Made by a program: the position numbers and the translations under genes. Positions 16,307 to 25,897 of a stretch of DNA of 64,000 nucleotides are shown in pieces; position 1 is the first letter of the stretch; each line of letters starts with the position of its first letter. The DNA lies in contig NZ_CP023689.1 of assembly GCF_008704715.1 (NCBI RefSeq), positions 3,100,001-3,164,000 of the forward strand. The letters run 5' to 3'. The notes beneath the pieces were generated by a model. The model was not told the origin of the DNA, did not search any database, and saw only the letters and a list, made by a program, of their open reading frames with translations. This DNA comes from Streptomyces chartreusis (GTDB lineage Bacteria; Actinomycetota; Actinomycetes; Streptomycetales; Streptomycetaceae).

Positions 16307-17593
16307 TCATCGCGCCCGGCGGACGAAGCCGTCGCTCGCGCCGTTGGTGTCGCCGGCGACGAGCTGGGACGAGGCGGTGCTGATTCCGATGCGCTCCGCT
16401 CCCGCGCTCACCGACTGCACCCAGACCGACGCGTCCGTCACCGGCCCGCCGGCGAGGGCCGCGCTGACCAGGCGGGTGCTGCCGGTGCGCAGGTCGCGCA
16501 GGTAGACGTTGGCCGGGCCGAGCGTGCCGTCGGGCAGGCGCGGGGTGGCCTCGTAGCCCACGTACCGGCCGTCGTCGCTGAGCACGGGACGGTCGGGCAT
16601 GCTCTCGCCGTCGGGGCCGGCGTCGATCCGCCGGGTGACGTCGGTGCGCAGGTCGCGGACGTAGAGGTCGGACGCGTCCGGGCCGCCGCCGGGGAGCAGG
16701 TCCTCGTCCCAGTTCTGGAAGGCGACGGAGCGGCCGTCCCCGGAGAGGGTGGCGGGCATCGCGTAGCGCGGGGCCGGGGAGCCGTCGGCCTTGACGTTGA
16801 CGCGCTCCTCGGCGCCGGTACGGCGGTCGTGCACCCAGGTGACCCCGTCGGCGCTGCGCGGGACGAGCTGGGTGTAGAGGACGTACCGGCCGTCCGCGCT
16901 CACGTCCTGGAAGAGCGCCGGGTTGGTCGGCCGGTCCGGGTTGCTGATCCGTTTCGTGGTGCCGGTGGTGCGGTCGAAGAGGTACACCGCTCCGAAGAGG
17001 TCTGCGGCGCCCTCCTCCATCCGGTCGGCCTTGGCGTTGAAGGCGATGTAGCGGGCGTTCGCCGACATGGCGGCGCCGGCCGCGTAGGCGGAACCCCCGT
17101 CGAAGGCGATGCTGATCCGCTTCGTGGTGCCGGTGCGGCGGTCGTGCAGGTAGATGTCGTCGGCTCCCGCGTCCGCGGGCGGTGTGTCCCAGTGGACCAG
17201 GTTCCTGGCGTTGGAGCGGAACAGGACGTAGCGGCCGTCGGCGCTGATGCCCTGCACGGTCGACCGCTGGTCGGCCTGGGTGCCGTCCGAGGCGACGCTG
17301 ACCCGCTCGACCGCGCCCGTGCGCAGGTCGCGCACGAAGACGTCCGACACCTCGTTGGTGTCGCCGGACACCAGGTTGGACGCGTCCGCCGTGAACGCCG
17401 CGAAGCGGCCGTCGGCGCTGAACTCCGGTGCGTAGGAGTCGCCGTTGCCCTGCTCCCCCGTCGCCGAGACGGTGACCCGCTCGACGGTCGGGACGCGGGG
17501 CCCGGCGCTCGCCTGTGTGCCGGCCAGTGCCGCCGTGGTGGCGGCCAGGGCTACGGCGACGGCGAGCGCGCGGACTCGCTTGCTGCTGTGCAT
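16307..17593 (-). CDS. Secreted TolB-like (PD40) beta-propeller protein
   Basis: A 428-residue exported protein. The signal peptide KRVRALAVAVALAATTAALA ends near ASA. The rest is six or seven repeats of about 55-60 residues, each with the pattern 'SADGRYVxFxSxAxNLV..DTN..SDVFVRDLRTG..ERVSV', typical of PD40/WD40-like propellers related to TolB. No catalytic domain is attached, so it probably acts as a binding scaffold outside the cell; partner unknown. The downstream neighbour (cimA leader) begins after a short gap; the gene appears monocistronic. Confidence 0.8.
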   Translation of the reverse strand: MHSSKRVRALAVAVALAATTAALAGTQASAGPRVPTVERVTVSATGEQGNGDSYAPEFSADGRFAAFTADASNLVSGDTNEVSDVFVRDLRTGAVERVSVASDGTQADQRSTVQGISADGRYVLFRSNARNLVHWDTPPADAGADDIYLHDRRTGTTKRISIAFDGGSAYAAGAAMSANARYIAFNAKADRMEEGAADLFGAVYLFDRTTGTTKRISNPDRPTNPALFQDVSADGRYVLYTQLVPRSADGVTWVHDRRTGAEERVNVKADGSPAPRYAMPATLSGDGRSVAFQNWDEDLLPGGGPDASDLYVRDLRTDVTRRIDAGPDGESMPDRPVLSDDGRYVGYEATPRLPDGTLGPANVYLRDLRTGSTRLVSAALAGGPVTDASVWVQSVSAGAERIGISTASSQLVAGDTNGASDGFVRRAR

Positions 17594-17705
17594 GTGTTCC
17601 CCCGTGGACGATTTCCCCCGGCCCTCGCCGAAGGCTCCCTACGAGGCAAACGCATCGCGCGTTACATGGTCAATCCCCCATATTGAGTACAACCAGGGCG
17701 CGGGT

Positions 17706-18305
17706 TCAGGAGTCCGCGAGGAGGCTGTCGTCGAGGAACTCCCTTACGTGGCGCAGAATCTGCGCCCGGTCCGTGCCCCGCAGTCCGATGGCGACATGGA
17801 TCGAGAAGCCGTCGAGGAGCGCCCGCAGCCGGGCCGCGAACCGGTCCGGGTCGACCGGCCGGAACTCGCCCCTCGACACCCCTTCGGCGAGCAGCGCCAC
17901 CAGGTCGCGGTGCCAGGCGCCCTCGATCGCGGCCTGGCGCGCGCGGGCGTCGTCATCGGCGTTCTGCGAGCGGTTCCAGACCTCCAGCCACAGGGTCCAG
18001 TGCGGGTCGCGGTGGCCGACGGGGACGTACAGGTCGACGTAGGCGTCGAGCCGCTCGCGGGCGGAGGCGGACCGGGTGAGGAGCCGGCCGCGCTCGGTGC
18101 CGAGCCGGCCCTCGCTCCACTCCAGGGTGCGCAGCAGCAGCTCGTCCTTGGAGTGGAAGTAGTACAGGAGATGGCCGCTGCTCATGCCGACGTGGGTGCC
18201 GAGCGCCGCCATGGTGAGCTTCTCCAGACCGCGCTCGGCGATCATCTCCATGGCGGCGGCGAGGACCTCGTCACGGGGCGGCGCCTGCCTGCGCCCACCG
18301 GCCAT
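17706..18305 (-). CDS. TetR/BetI-type repressor of the urease-like/agmatine deiminase operon
   Basis: A 199-residue TetR regulator. The DNA-binding domain is at residues 10-58 (RDEVLAAAMEMIAERGLEKL then TMAALGTHVGMSSGHLLYYF); the GHLLYYFHSKDELL recognition segment and C-terminal DPHWTLWLEVWN are typical of the BetI-like subgroup. It is last in a four-gene operon with only 9 bp after the agmatine deiminase gene. It is the natural candidate to bind the perfect palindrome TTAGAGCATCACTCTAA at 21806-21822, in the divergent promoter of the operon and the permease. The inducer may be the operon's substrate. Confidence 0.87.
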   Translation of the reverse strand: MAGGRRQAPPRDEVLAAAMEMIAERGLEKLTMAALGTHVGMSSGHLLYYFHSKDELLLRTLEWSEGRLGTERGRLLTRSASARERLDAYVDLYVPVGHRDPHWTLWLEVWNRSQNADDDARARQAAIEGAWHRDLVALLAEGVSRGEFRPVDPDRFAARLRALLDGFSIHVAIGLRGTDRAQILRHVREFLDDSLLADS

Positions 18306-18314
18306 CTGCGGCTC

Positions 18315-19355
18315 CTAGATCTTCGGCTGCTGCTGTGTGATGCAGTGGATGCCTCCACCACCCGCGAAGATCGTACGGGCGTCGACGAGGGTCACCGTCC
18401 GCTCCGGGAAGAGGCGCCGGAAGATGCCGGCCGCGATCTCGTCGCGCGGGTCGTCGAAGCCGCACAGCACGACGCCGCCGTTGCAGAGGTAGTGGTTGAT
18501 GTAGGAGTAGTCGGCCCAGTGGCCGTCGGCCTCCAGGACGGTCGGCGCGGGGACCTCCACGACCTCCAGGCGGCGGCCGCGCGCGTCGGTCTGCGACTTC
18601 AGCAGGCCGACGATCTCCTTGGTCACCTCGTGGTCGGGGTGGGCCGGGTCCGGCTGCACATGGGCCACGACCACGCCGGGCCGGGCGAAGGCGGCGACGA
18701 TGTCGACGTGGCCGAGGGTGCCGAAGCCGTAGGGAGGGTAGTCGCCGGTGAGGCCGCGGGGCAGCCAGATCGCCTTGCGGGTGCCGAGCATGCCGTGGAT
18801 CTCGGCCTCGACCTCCTCCCGCGTCCAGTGCGGGTTGCGCTCAGGGCCGAGCTGGACGGTCTCGGTGAGCAGGACCGTCCCCTCGCCGTCGACATGGATC
18901 GCCCCGCCCTCGTTCACCAGCTTCGAGGCGTACGTCCTCGTCGAGCCGGCCAGATCCGAGACGTGTGCCGCGATCTTCGCGTCGTGCTCCCAGCTGGCCC
19001 AGTCCTGGGCGCCCCAGCCGTTGAACGTCCAGTCGACGGCGGCCAGTTCACCGGCCCCGCCGGTGAGGAACGTAGGGCCGATGTCGCGCATCCAGGCGTC
19101 GTCGAGGTCCCGTTCGACGGTCTCCACACCCGGGCCGAGCAGCGTCCGGGCCTCCTCGGACTGTCCCGGGCCGCACACCACCGTCACCGGTTCGAAGCGC
19201 CGCACGGCACGGGCGACCGAGGCCCAGGCCAGGCGGGCCGCCACGAGCTCCTCGGCGTCCTCGAAGGTCACGTTCGGCCCCGGCCAGGCCATCCAGGTGC
19301 GCTCGTGCGGGGTCCACTCGGCGGGCATACGGAAGCCGTCGGAGGCAGCAGACAT
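18315..19355 (-). CDS. aguA: Agmatine deiminase
   Basis: A 346-residue guanidino-group modifying enzyme that hydrolyses agmatine to N-carbamoylputrescine and ammonia. It has the family's N-terminal MPAEWTPHERTWMAWP, the substrate aspartates in DDAWMRDIGPTF, the GHVDIVAAFARPGVVV segment with the catalytic His, and the nucleophilic cysteine C338 in GGGGIHCITQQQP near the C-terminus. It lies 10 bp after the urease-like gene and 9 bp before the TetR gene, so it is co-transcribed with them. No N-carbamoylputrescine amidase is adjacent. The enzyme class is clear; agmatine as the physiological substrate is inferred from family. Confidence 0.9.
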   Translation of the reverse strand: MSAASDGFRMPAEWTPHERTWMAWPGPNVTFEDAEELVAARLAWASVARAVRRFEPVTVVCGPGQSEEARTLLGPGVETVERDLDDAWMRDIGPTFLTGGAGELAAVDWTFNGWGAQDWASWEHDAKIAAHVSDLAGSTRTYASKLVNEGGAIHVDGEGTVLLTETVQLGPERNPHWTREEVEAEIHGMLGTRKAIWLPRGLTGDYPPYGFGTLGHVDIVAAFARPGVVVAHVQPDPAHPDHEVTKEIVGLLKSQTDARGRRLEVVEVPAPTVLEADGHWADYSYINHYLCNGGVVLCGFDDPRDEIAAGIFRRLFPERTVTLVDARTIFAGGGGIHCITQQQPKI

Positions 19356-19365
19356 GGCGGGGTCC

Positions 19366-21075
19366 TTAGAGGAAGTAGAGGCGGTTGAGGGAGACGGACT
19401 CGGCCGGCTCGGAGTGCAGCGGCTCGCCGTCGAGGGTGACCAGGCCCGTGCGCTGGTCGACGTCGACGGCTCCGGTACGGGAGTTGCGGCGCAGATCGGC
19501 GGGCCCGATGCCGCGCGTGCCGCGTACGGCGACCCTGCGGCGCCGGGTCGGCATCGTGTCGTGCCCCTGGTCGAGGGCGGCCCGCGCCACGAAGGCGACG
19601 GAGATGTCGGCGGGCGTGGCGCCGTACGCCCCGAACTGCGGGCCCAGGACGAGGGGTTCGCAGGTGTCGGTGGCGGCGTTCGGGTCGCCGGTCACGCCGT
19701 ACGCCGGGAAGCCGGACTTGAGCACCAGCTGCGGCTTGGCGCCGAAGAACTCCGGGCGCCACAGCACGATGTCCGCCAGCTTGCCGACCTCGATCGAGCC
19801 GACCTCGTGGGCGAGGCCGTGGGCGATGGCCGGGTTGATGGTCAGCTTGGCCATGTACCGCAGGACGCGTTCGTTGTCGTGCTCGTCGGGCGCGCCGAAC
19901 TCGGCCTTCATCTTCCCGGCCATCGCGAAGGTGCGGCGGACGGTCTCGCCGGCCCGGCCCATGCCCTGGGCGTCGGAGGAGGTGATGCCGATCGCGCCCA
20001 GGTCGTGCAGCACGTCCTCGGCGCCCATCGTCCCGGAGCGGATGCGGTCGCGGGCCATGGCGGCGTCGCCGGGCAGGTCCGTCTTCAGGTCGTGGACGGA
20101 GACGATCATGCCGTAGTGCTCGGCGACCGCGTCCCGCCCGAAGGGCAGGGTGGGGTTGGTGGAGGAGCCGATGACGTTCGGGACTCCGGCCATCTTCAGC
20201 ACGTTGGGGACGTGGCCGCCGCCGCAGCCCTCTATGTGGAAGGCGTGGATGGTGCGGCCCTGAAGGACCCGCAGGGTGTCCTCGACCGACAGGCATTCGT
20301 TCAACCCGTCGCTGTGCAGGGCGACTTGGACGTCGTGCTCCTCGGCGACGCGCAGCGCGGTGTCCAGGGCGCGGGTGTGGGCGCCCATGTCCTCGTGCAC
20401 CTTGAAGCCGGACGCGCCTCCTTCGGCGAGGGCCTCGATCAGCGGAGCCTCGTGCGAGGACGAACCCCGCCCGAGGAAGCCGATGTTGACCGGCCAGGCG
20501 TCGAAGGCGTTGAACGCGTGCCTGAGCGCCCAGGGCGAGTTGACGCCGACGCCCCACACCGGCCCGAACTCCTGGCCGATGATCGTGGTCACCCCGGAGG
20601 CGAGCGACGCCTCCATGACGCGCGGCGACAGCAGATGGACATGGGTGTCGACGGCCCCGGCGGTGGCGATGAGCCCCTCGCCGGACACGATCGAGGTGCC
20701 CGTGCCGACGACGACGTCCACCCCGTCCAGGGTGTCGGGGTTCCCGGCCCGGCCGATGGAGCAGATCCGGCCCTCCCTGATGCCGATGGAGACCTTGCGG
20801 ATCCCCAGCACCGCGTCGATGACCACGACGTTGCTGATGACGACGTCACAGGTGTCGCGGACGGCGGCGGCCTTGAGGTGCAGCCCGTCCCGGGCGGTCT
20901 TGCCGAACCCGGCGAGGAACTCCTCGCCGTAGCGCTGCGAGTCGGACTCGACCCGGATCGTCAGCCCGGAGTCGCCGAGCCGGACACGGTCGCCGGCGCG
21001 GGGGCCGTGCGCGGCCGCGTACTCGTGCGGGGTGAGGCGGCGCGCCTCGGCGGGGTGGCCTCCCGGACGGCTCAT
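19366..21075 (-). CDS. ureC: Urease alpha subunit-like amidohydrolase
   Basis: A 569-residue protein aligned by eye to urease alpha. The nickel ligands and catalytic residues are kept: H145/H147 (VDTHVH), carbamylated lysine K225 and H227 (GFKVHEDMG), H254, H280, catalytic H328, R344 and D368 (SSDAQGMG). The flap cysteine that is C319 in Klebsiella urease is replaced by valine (V327 in IVSVHDL instead of MVCHHL). The gene overlaps the gamma-beta fusion by 4 bp. No ureD/E/F/G maturation genes are near, so nickel insertion would need genes elsewhere. It is linked to agmatine deiminase and an NCS1 permease, not to urea transport. It may be a second urease or act on a related ureido compound. Confidence 0.85.
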   Translation of the reverse strand: MSRPGGHPAEARRLTPHEYAAAHGPRAGDRVRLGDSGLTIRVESDSQRYGEEFLAGFGKTARDGLHLKAAAVRDTCDVVISNVVVIDAVLGIRKVSIGIREGRICSIGRAGNPDTLDGVDVVVGTGTSIVSGEGLIATAGAVDTHVHLLSPRVMEASLASGVTTIIGQEFGPVWGVGVNSPWALRHAFNAFDAWPVNIGFLGRGSSSHEAPLIEALAEGGASGFKVHEDMGAHTRALDTALRVAEEHDVQVALHSDGLNECLSVEDTLRVLQGRTIHAFHIEGCGGGHVPNVLKMAGVPNVIGSSTNPTLPFGRDAVAEHYGMIVSVHDLKTDLPGDAAMARDRIRSGTMGAEDVLHDLGAIGITSSDAQGMGRAGETVRRTFAMAGKMKAEFGAPDEHDNERVLRYMAKLTINPAIAHGLAHEVGSIEVGKLADIVLWRPEFFGAKPQLVLKSGFPAYGVTGDPNAATDTCEPLVLGPQFGAYGATPADISVAFVARAALDQGHDTMPTRRRRVAVRGTRGIGPADLRRNSRTGAVDVDQRTGLVTLDGEPLHSEPAESVSLNRLYFL

Positions 21076-21776
21076 CGCCGGCCCTCCTGATCAGCTGTTT
21101 CCGATACGCCGAGGTAGCCGCAGGCGGCGGCGCGGCGCAGTGCCTCCGCGCGGGCGCCGGGGGCGTCCAGCGGTCCGTCGACGAGGCCCGCGAACCCGAT
21201 GGCGACGCGTTCGCCGCCGATCGGGACGAGGCCGACCTCGACGCTCTCCCCCGGTCCGAAGCGCACGGAGGACCCGGCGGGCACGGCGAGCCGCATGCCG
21301 TAGGCCCGCTCGCGCGGGAAGTCCAGGCGCGGGTTGGCCTCGAAGAAGTGGAAGTGGGAGGTGACGGAGACGGGCACGGTCGCGGTGTTGGTGACCGTCA
21401 GCCGTACGGCCGCCTCGGGTTCGGCGTGCTGCGGGCCCGGCAGCAGTGCGCCGGGGGCCTCAAGCCCGAGTCCGCCGCCGAGGGGGTCGGACACGACCGC
21501 GAGCCGTGAGCCGTCGTCGAAGACCGCCTCCACGTGCACCTCGGTGACGACGTCCGCGACGCCCGGCAGCACGTCGTCCGGCCCGAGCACACTGCGGGCG
21601 CGCTCGATCGCCTCGGCGAGCCGCGCACCGTCCCGGGCGGCCTCGCACACGGTGTCCGCGATGAGCGCGGTCGCCTCCGGGACGTTCAGCCGCAGCCCTC
21701 GGGCCCTGCGTGCCCGGGCCAGTTCGGCGGCTCCGAAGAGCAGCAGCCGGTCACGTTCCGTGGGGGTCAGTCTCAC
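21072..21776 (-). CDS. ureAB: Urease gamma-beta fusion subunit
   Basis: A 234-residue fusion of the small urease subunits. Residues 1-100 are the gamma part (MRLTPTERDRLLLFGAAELA and the DVLPGVADVVTEVHVEAVFDDGSRLAVVSDP end), and residues 115-225 are the beta part, recognised by VTNTATVPVSVTSHFHFFEANPRLDF, the RAYGMRLAVPAGSSVRFGPG turn and the VVIGGER-like VPIGGERVAIGFAGLVDG. Fusion of these subunits is known in Helicobacter and in some actinobacteria. It starts the operon, overlaps ureC by 4 bp (coupled translation) and its promoter carries the 17-bp palindrome. It forms the structural shell around the alpha subunit. Confidence 0.87.
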   Translation of the reverse strand: MRLTPTERDRLLLFGAAELARARRARGLRLNVPEATALIADTVCEAARDGARLAEAIERARSVLGPDDVLPGVADVVTEVHVEAVFDDGSRLAVVSDPLGGGLGLEAPGALLPGPQHAEPEAAVRLTVTNTATVPVSVTSHFHFFEANPRLDFPRERAYGMRLAVPAGSSVRFGPGESVEVGLVPIGGERVAIGFAGLVDGPLDAPGARAEALRRAAACGYLGVSETADQEGRR

Positions 21777-21805
21777 GACGCGGCACCTCCTTGCCAGACT
21801 CGAAG

Positions 21806-21822
21806 TTAGAGCATCACTCTAA
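21806..21822. promoter_or_regulatory. Perfect 17-bp operator palindrome TTAGAGCATCACTCTAA
   Basis: Perfect 6-base arms with a 5-base centre lie 30 bases upstream of the ureAB start and 83 bases upstream of the permease start. It is the likely binding site of the operon's TetR protein. Confidence 0.7.
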
Positions 21823-21847
21823 ACATGAAGTTCCATGGATCGAAAGG

Positions 21848-21876
21848 TTGACAGCAAACCTCGGGCACTTCAGATT
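21848..21876 (+). promoter_or_regulatory. Candidate sigma-70 promoter of the permease gene
   Basis: TTGACA (21848-21853), a 17-base spacer and CAGATT (21871-21876) lie between the palindrome and the permease start. The -35 matches consensus; the -10 is weak. Confidence 0.4.
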
Positions 21877-21904
21877 GAACGTCACTCAAACCGAGGAGCC
21901 ACCC

Positions 21905-23356
21905 ATGCCGATGGAACAGCGCGGAGTCGACACCATCCCCGAGGAGGAACGCACCAGCGGCCCCCGGGACCTCGTCTCGATCCTGCTCGGGTCGAACCTC
22001 TGCCTCGGGGTGATCGTCTTCGGCTGGCTGCCCCCGTCCTTCGGCCTGGGCTGGTGGGCGTCGGTGAGCTCGATCGTGGTCGGCACGCTGGTCGGCACGG
22101 CCCTCACCGCCCCGCTCGCCCTGATCTCCCTGCGCACGGCGACGAACCTGTCCACCTCCTCCGGCGCCCAGTTCGGCGTGCGCGGCCGGCTGGTCGGCTC
22201 GGTGGTCGGCCTGCTGCTCGCCCTCGGCTACACGGCCCTGACCGTGTGGATCGGCGGCGATGTGATGGTGGGCGCGCTCGGCCGGCTGGTCGGGCTGCCG
22301 GCGAACGGGGTGTCGTACGGCGTGGTCTACGGGCTGCTGGCCGCGGCGACCGTCGCGGGCGCGGTGTACGGCTACCGGGTGCTGCTCGCCATGTCCCGCG
22401 TCCTCGCGGTCGGCATGACGGCCCTGCTGGCCCTCGGCGTGATCGCCTACGCCCCGCACTTCACGACCGACGCGCTGCCCGAGGCCGGCGGCTATCTGCT
22501 GGGCGGGTTCTGGCCGACATGGCTGCTGGCGACGGTCGCGGCGGGGCTGTCGGGCCCCATCGCCTTCATCACCCTGCTCGGCGACTACACCCGCTACATC
22601 TCCCCGGCCCGCCACACATCGCGCCGGGTGCTGCACGCGACCTGGCTGGGCCTGCTCCTGGGGCTGCTGGTCCCGCAGCTGTTCGGCACCTTCACGGCGT
22701 ACGCGGCACGGGCCGCCCTCGACTACGCGGGCCCCCTGGTCGACGCCTCCCCCGCCTGGTACCTGGTGCCGCTGCTGCTCGCCGCGTCGGCCGGCTCGGT
22801 CGGCAACGCGGGCCTGATGCTCTACTCCATGGGCCTCGACCTCGACGCCATCCTGCCGCGCGCCTCCCGCGCCCGCGCCACCTACACGGTCGCGGTCGTC
22901 GCCACGATCTGTGTCTTCGTCGGCCACTACGCCTCGACCGCGCAGGACGCGATGACGTCCTTCGTGCTGCTGCTGACGGCCGTCGGCACCCCGTGGGCGG
23001 TCATCACCCTGATCGGCTTCGTCCGCTGCCGGGGCGTGTACGACGCGGACGCCCTCCAGGTCTTCAACCGCCGCGCACGGGGCGGGATCTACTGGTACCG
23101 CTCCGGCTGGAACATCCCGGCGACCGTCTCCTGGGCCCTGGGCGCGGCGGTCGGCCTGCTGGCCGTGTCCCTGCCGTCGTACGAGGGTCCGCTGCTGTCC
23201 CTGACGGGCGGGGTGGACTGCAGCTTCCTGCTGTCGGGGCTGGTGGGGGGTGTGGCGTACCTGCTGCTGACGCTCGGCGAGTCCTCTCCGGCACGGGAAA
23301 GGGCCGCCACGGACACGGAGTCGGTGGCGGCCCTGACGGTCACGGCCGAGAACTAG
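21905..23356 (+). CDS. NCS1 family cytosine/purine/allantoin-type permease
   Basis: A 483-residue membrane protein with about twelve hydrophobic segments. The N-terminal [20 protein letters not shown] and the [20 protein letters not shown] segment follow the nucleobase:cation symporter-1 family (CodB-like). Other NCS1 members carry allantoin, hydantoins or other ureido compounds. GAGGAG precedes the ATG at 21905. It is divergent from the urease-like operon and shares its regulatory gap, which suggests it imports the compound degraded by those enzymes or a related nitrogen source. The stop overlaps the ilvE stop by 3 bases on the opposite strand. Confidence 0.87.
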   Translation: MPMEQRGVDTIPEEERTSGPRDLVSILLGSNLCLGVIVFGWLPPSFGLGWWASVSSIVVGTLVGTALTAPLALISLRTATNLSTSSGAQFGVRGRLVGSVVGLLLALGYTALTVWIGGDVMVGALGRLVGLPANGVSYGVVYGLLAAATVAGAVYGYRVLLAMSRVLAVGMTALLALGVIAYAPHFTTDALPEAGGYLLGGFWPTWLLATVAAGLSGPIAFITLLGDYTRYISPARHTSRRVLHATWLGLLLGLLVPQLFGTFTAYAARAALDYAGPLVDASPAWYLVPLLLAASAGSVGNAGLMLYSMGLDLDAILPRASRARATYTVAVVATICVFVGHYASTAQDAMTSFVLLLTAVGTPWAVITLIGFVRCRGVYDADALQVFNRRARGGIYWYRSGWNIPATVSWALGAAVGLLAVSLPSYEGPLLSLTGGVDCSFLLSGLVGGVAYLLLTLGESSPARERAATDTESVAALTVTAEN

Positions 23357-24441
23357 CCCAGCTTGTGCATCCACCCGTGCTGGTCCGCGGCAGTGCCCCG
23401 CTGGATGTCGAGGAGGGCCTGGCGGAGCTTGAGCGTGACCTCGCCGGGCTCGCCGTCGCCCTGCCGCCACTGGGCGCCCGTGCGCTTGACGAGGCCGACC
23501 GGGGTGATGACGGCCGCCGTGCCGCAGGCGAAGACCTCGGTCAGGGTGCCGTTCTCGGAGTCGCGCTGCCACTGGTCGACGGAGACCCGGCCCTCCTCCG
23601 CCTCGTAGCCGAGGTCACGGGCGACCTGGAGCAGGGAGTCACGAGTGACGCCCTCCAGGATGGAGCCGGTGAGGGAGGGCGTGACGATCTTGTCGCCGTA
23701 CACGAAGTACAGGTTCATGCCGCCGAGCTCCTCGACCCACTTGCGCTCCACCGCGTCGAGGTAGCAGACCTGGGCGCAGCCCTCGGCGGCGGCCTCGGCC
23801 TGGGCCAGCAGGGACGCGGCGTAGTTGCCACCGGTCTTGGCGTCGCCCATGCCACCCGGCACGGCCCGGACGTGGTCCTCGGAGACCCAGATGGACACGG
23901 GCTTCACGCCGCCCGGGAAGTAGGCGCCGGCCGGTGAGGCGATGACGATGAACAGGTACTCACTGGCCGGCTTCACGCCCAGGCCGACCTCGGTGGCGAA
24001 CATGAAGGGGCGCAGGTAGAGGGACTCCTCACCGCCGTGCGCCGGCACCCAGTCCGCGTCCTGTGCGACCAGCGCGTCGCACGCCTCGATGAACGTCTCG
24101 ACGGGCAGCTCCGGCATGCCGAGCCGGCGGGCCGAGGACTGGAAGCGCCGGGCGTTCTTCTCCGGACGGAAGGAGGCGACGGTCCCGTCGGGCTGGCGGT
24201 AGGCCTTCAGACCCTCGAAGATCTCCTGCGCGTAGTGCAGCACCATGGTGGCCGGGTCGAGGGAGAGCGGCGCGTACGGCACGAGCTCGCCGTCGTGCCA
24301 GCCTCGGCCCTCGGTCCACTTGATCGTCACCATGTGGTCGGTGAAGTGGCGGCCGAACCCCGGGTTGGCCAGTATCGCCTCGCGCTCTGCGGCGGCGAGC
24401 GGGCTGGCGGAGGGCTTGAGCTCGATCGTGGGCGTCGTCAT
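23353..24441 (-). CDS. ilvE: Branched-chain amino acid aminotransferase
   Basis: A 362-residue fold-IV PLP enzyme that makes valine, leucine and isoleucine from their keto acids (and degrades them in reverse). The start at 24441 ([20 protein letters not shown]) is preceded by GAAGGA; longer frames upstream are not needed. Landmarks are [35 protein letters not shown], the PLP lysine in [14 protein letters not shown] (the K of DAKTGGNY), and the C-terminal [15 protein letters not shown] phosphate-binding loop. It is convergent with the permease and downstream of leuB on the same strand, separated from it by a hairpin. Confidence 0.93.
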   Translation of the reverse strand: MTTPTIELKPSASPLAAAEREAILANPGFGRHFTDHMVTIKWTEGRGWHDGELVPYAPLSLDPATMVLHYAQEIFEGLKAYRQPDGTVASFRPEKNARRFQSSARRLGMPELPVETFIEACDALVAQDADWVPAHGGEESLYLRPFMFATEVGLGVKPASEYLFIVIASPAGAYFPGGVKPVSIWVSEDHVRAVPGGMGDAKTGGNYAASLLAQAEAAAEGCAQVCYLDAVERKWVEELGGMNLYFVYGDKIVTPSLTGSILEGVTRDSLLQVARDLGYEAEEGRVSVDQWQRDSENGTLTEVFACGTAAVITPVGLVKRTGAQWRQGDGEPGEVTLKLRQALLDIQRGTAADQHGWMHKLG

Positions 24442-24653
24442 GAGTAGGTGTCCTTCACCGGTTAGGTTGTGGCGGGCCGCGCTCACGCCAGTACTGCCAG
24501 TGGCCAGTGCTAGGACGTCCGAGCATTCCCTCATTCCGCGGCTCCGCGTTCGATTATCGCAAGCGGCAGCCGTGGAAGAAATCGGCCTGTTCGGCGTGAT
24601 CGGCGAGAAATCGCGACCCGGGGTCGATGGTGCCACCCGGCGGCGGACATGTG

Positions 24654-24687
24654 GAAGCCGCCGGGGGTGATGTGACCCGGCGGCTTC
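24654..24687 (-). terminator. Hairpin terminator after leuB
   Basis: Perfect 12-base arms gaagccgccggg / cccggcggcttc with a 10-base loop begin 24 bases past the leuB stop. A further partial copy of the arm (acccggcggcgg) lies next to it. Confidence 0.65.
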
Positions 24688-24711
24688 GAAAGGGTTCGAG
24701 TGGGCGCGGGG

Positions 24712-25755
24712 TCAGCCGGCTACTCGTACGGCCAGCGCGTCGCCGATCTCCGACGTGCTGCGGGCGGGCTTGCCGGTGCGCTCCGCGAGGTCGGCCGAGA
24801 CGGCGTCCTCGATGCGGGTGGCCTCGGCGTCGTGGCCGAGGTGGCGCAGGAGCAGGGCGACGGACAGGACCGTGGCCGTCGGGTCGGCCTTGCCCTGGCC
24901 CGCGATGTCCGGGGCCGAGCCGTGGACCGGCTCGAACATGGACGGGAAGTCGCCGCTCGGGTTGATGTTCCCGCTCGCGGCGACCCCGATGCCGCCGGAG
25001 ACGGCCGCGGCGAGGTCGGTGATGATGTCGCCGAAGAGGTTGTCGGTGACGATGACGTCGAAGCGCTCGGGCTGGGTGACCAGGTAGATGGTCGCGGCGT
25101 CGACGTGCATGTACTCGGTGGTGACGTCGGGGAACTCCTCGGCCACCTTGTTGAAGACGTTCGTCCACAGGTGACCGGCGAAGGCCAGCACGTTGTTCTT
25201 GTGGATCAGCGCCAGCTTCTTGCGCGGGCGGGCCTGGGCGCGGGCGAAGGCGTCCCGGACGACGCGCTCGACACCGTAGGCCGTGTTCACGGAGACCTCG
25301 GTGGCGACCTCGTGCTCGGTGCCCTTGCGGATGGTGCCGCCGTTGCCGGTGTACGGGCCCTCGGTGCCCTCGCGGACCACGACGAAGTCGATCTCGGGCT
25401 GGCCGGCGAGCGGGGTGGCGACACCCGGCAGGAGCTTCGACGGACGCAGGTTGACGTGGTGGTCGAAGAGGAAGCGGAGCTTGAGCAGGAAGCCGCGCTC
25501 CAGGACACCGGAGGGGACCGACGGGTCTCCGATGGCGCCCAGCAGGATGGCGTCGTGCTGCTTCAGCGCCTCGGCATCGGCGTCGGTGAGGGTCTCACCG
25601 GTGGCGTGGTAGCGCCGGGCGCCGAAGTCGTACTCCTTGGTCTCCAGCTTCACATCCTGCGGAAGGACGGCGGAGAGGACCTTCAGACCTTCGGTCACGA
25701 CCTCCTGGCCGATGCCGTCACCGGGAATCACTGCGAGATTGAGGCTGCGAGACAT
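24712..25755 (-). CDS. leuB: 3-isopropylmalate dehydrogenase
   Basis: A 347-residue NAD-dependent oxidative decarboxylase producing 2-ketoisocaproate for leucine. It begins [20 protein letters not shown], with the substrate loop [16 protein letters not shown], the arginine in [11 protein letters not shown], the catalytic lysine in [10 protein letters not shown], the Mg-binding aspartates in [15 protein letters not shown] and the NAD-binding [18 protein letters not shown]. It is a normal-length, intact, apparently single-gene transcript with a GAGGAG site upstream, located just before ilvE on the same strand. It is divergent from the phosphatase gene. Confidence 0.95.
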   Translation of the reverse strand: MSRSLNLAVIPGDGIGQEVVTEGLKVLSAVLPQDVKLETKEYDFGARRYHATGETLTDADAEALKQHDAILLGAIGDPSVPSGVLERGFLLKLRFLFDHHVNLRPSKLLPGVATPLAGQPEIDFVVVREGTEGPYTGNGGTIRKGTEHEVATEVSVNTAYGVERVVRDAFARAQARPRKKLALIHKNNVLAFAGHLWTNVFNKVAEEFPDVTTEYMHVDAATIYLVTQPERFDVIVTDNLFGDIITDLAAAVSGGIGVAASGNINPSGDFPSMFEPVHGSAPDIAGQGKADPTATVLSVALLLRHLGHDAEATRIEDAVSADLAERTGKPARSTSEIGDALAVRVAG

Positions 25756-25897
25756 GTCGGCACCCTACTCCTCGTCCCATGGGATGACATGCGGTGTCCG
25801 CCATGCGGACAGCCGGACGGGCGAAGGTTCCTGCGCTTCGACCGCCGTTCACCCGTATGTAGGACGGGCGTTGGCCTTCGCTGGGAACTTTCCCATC

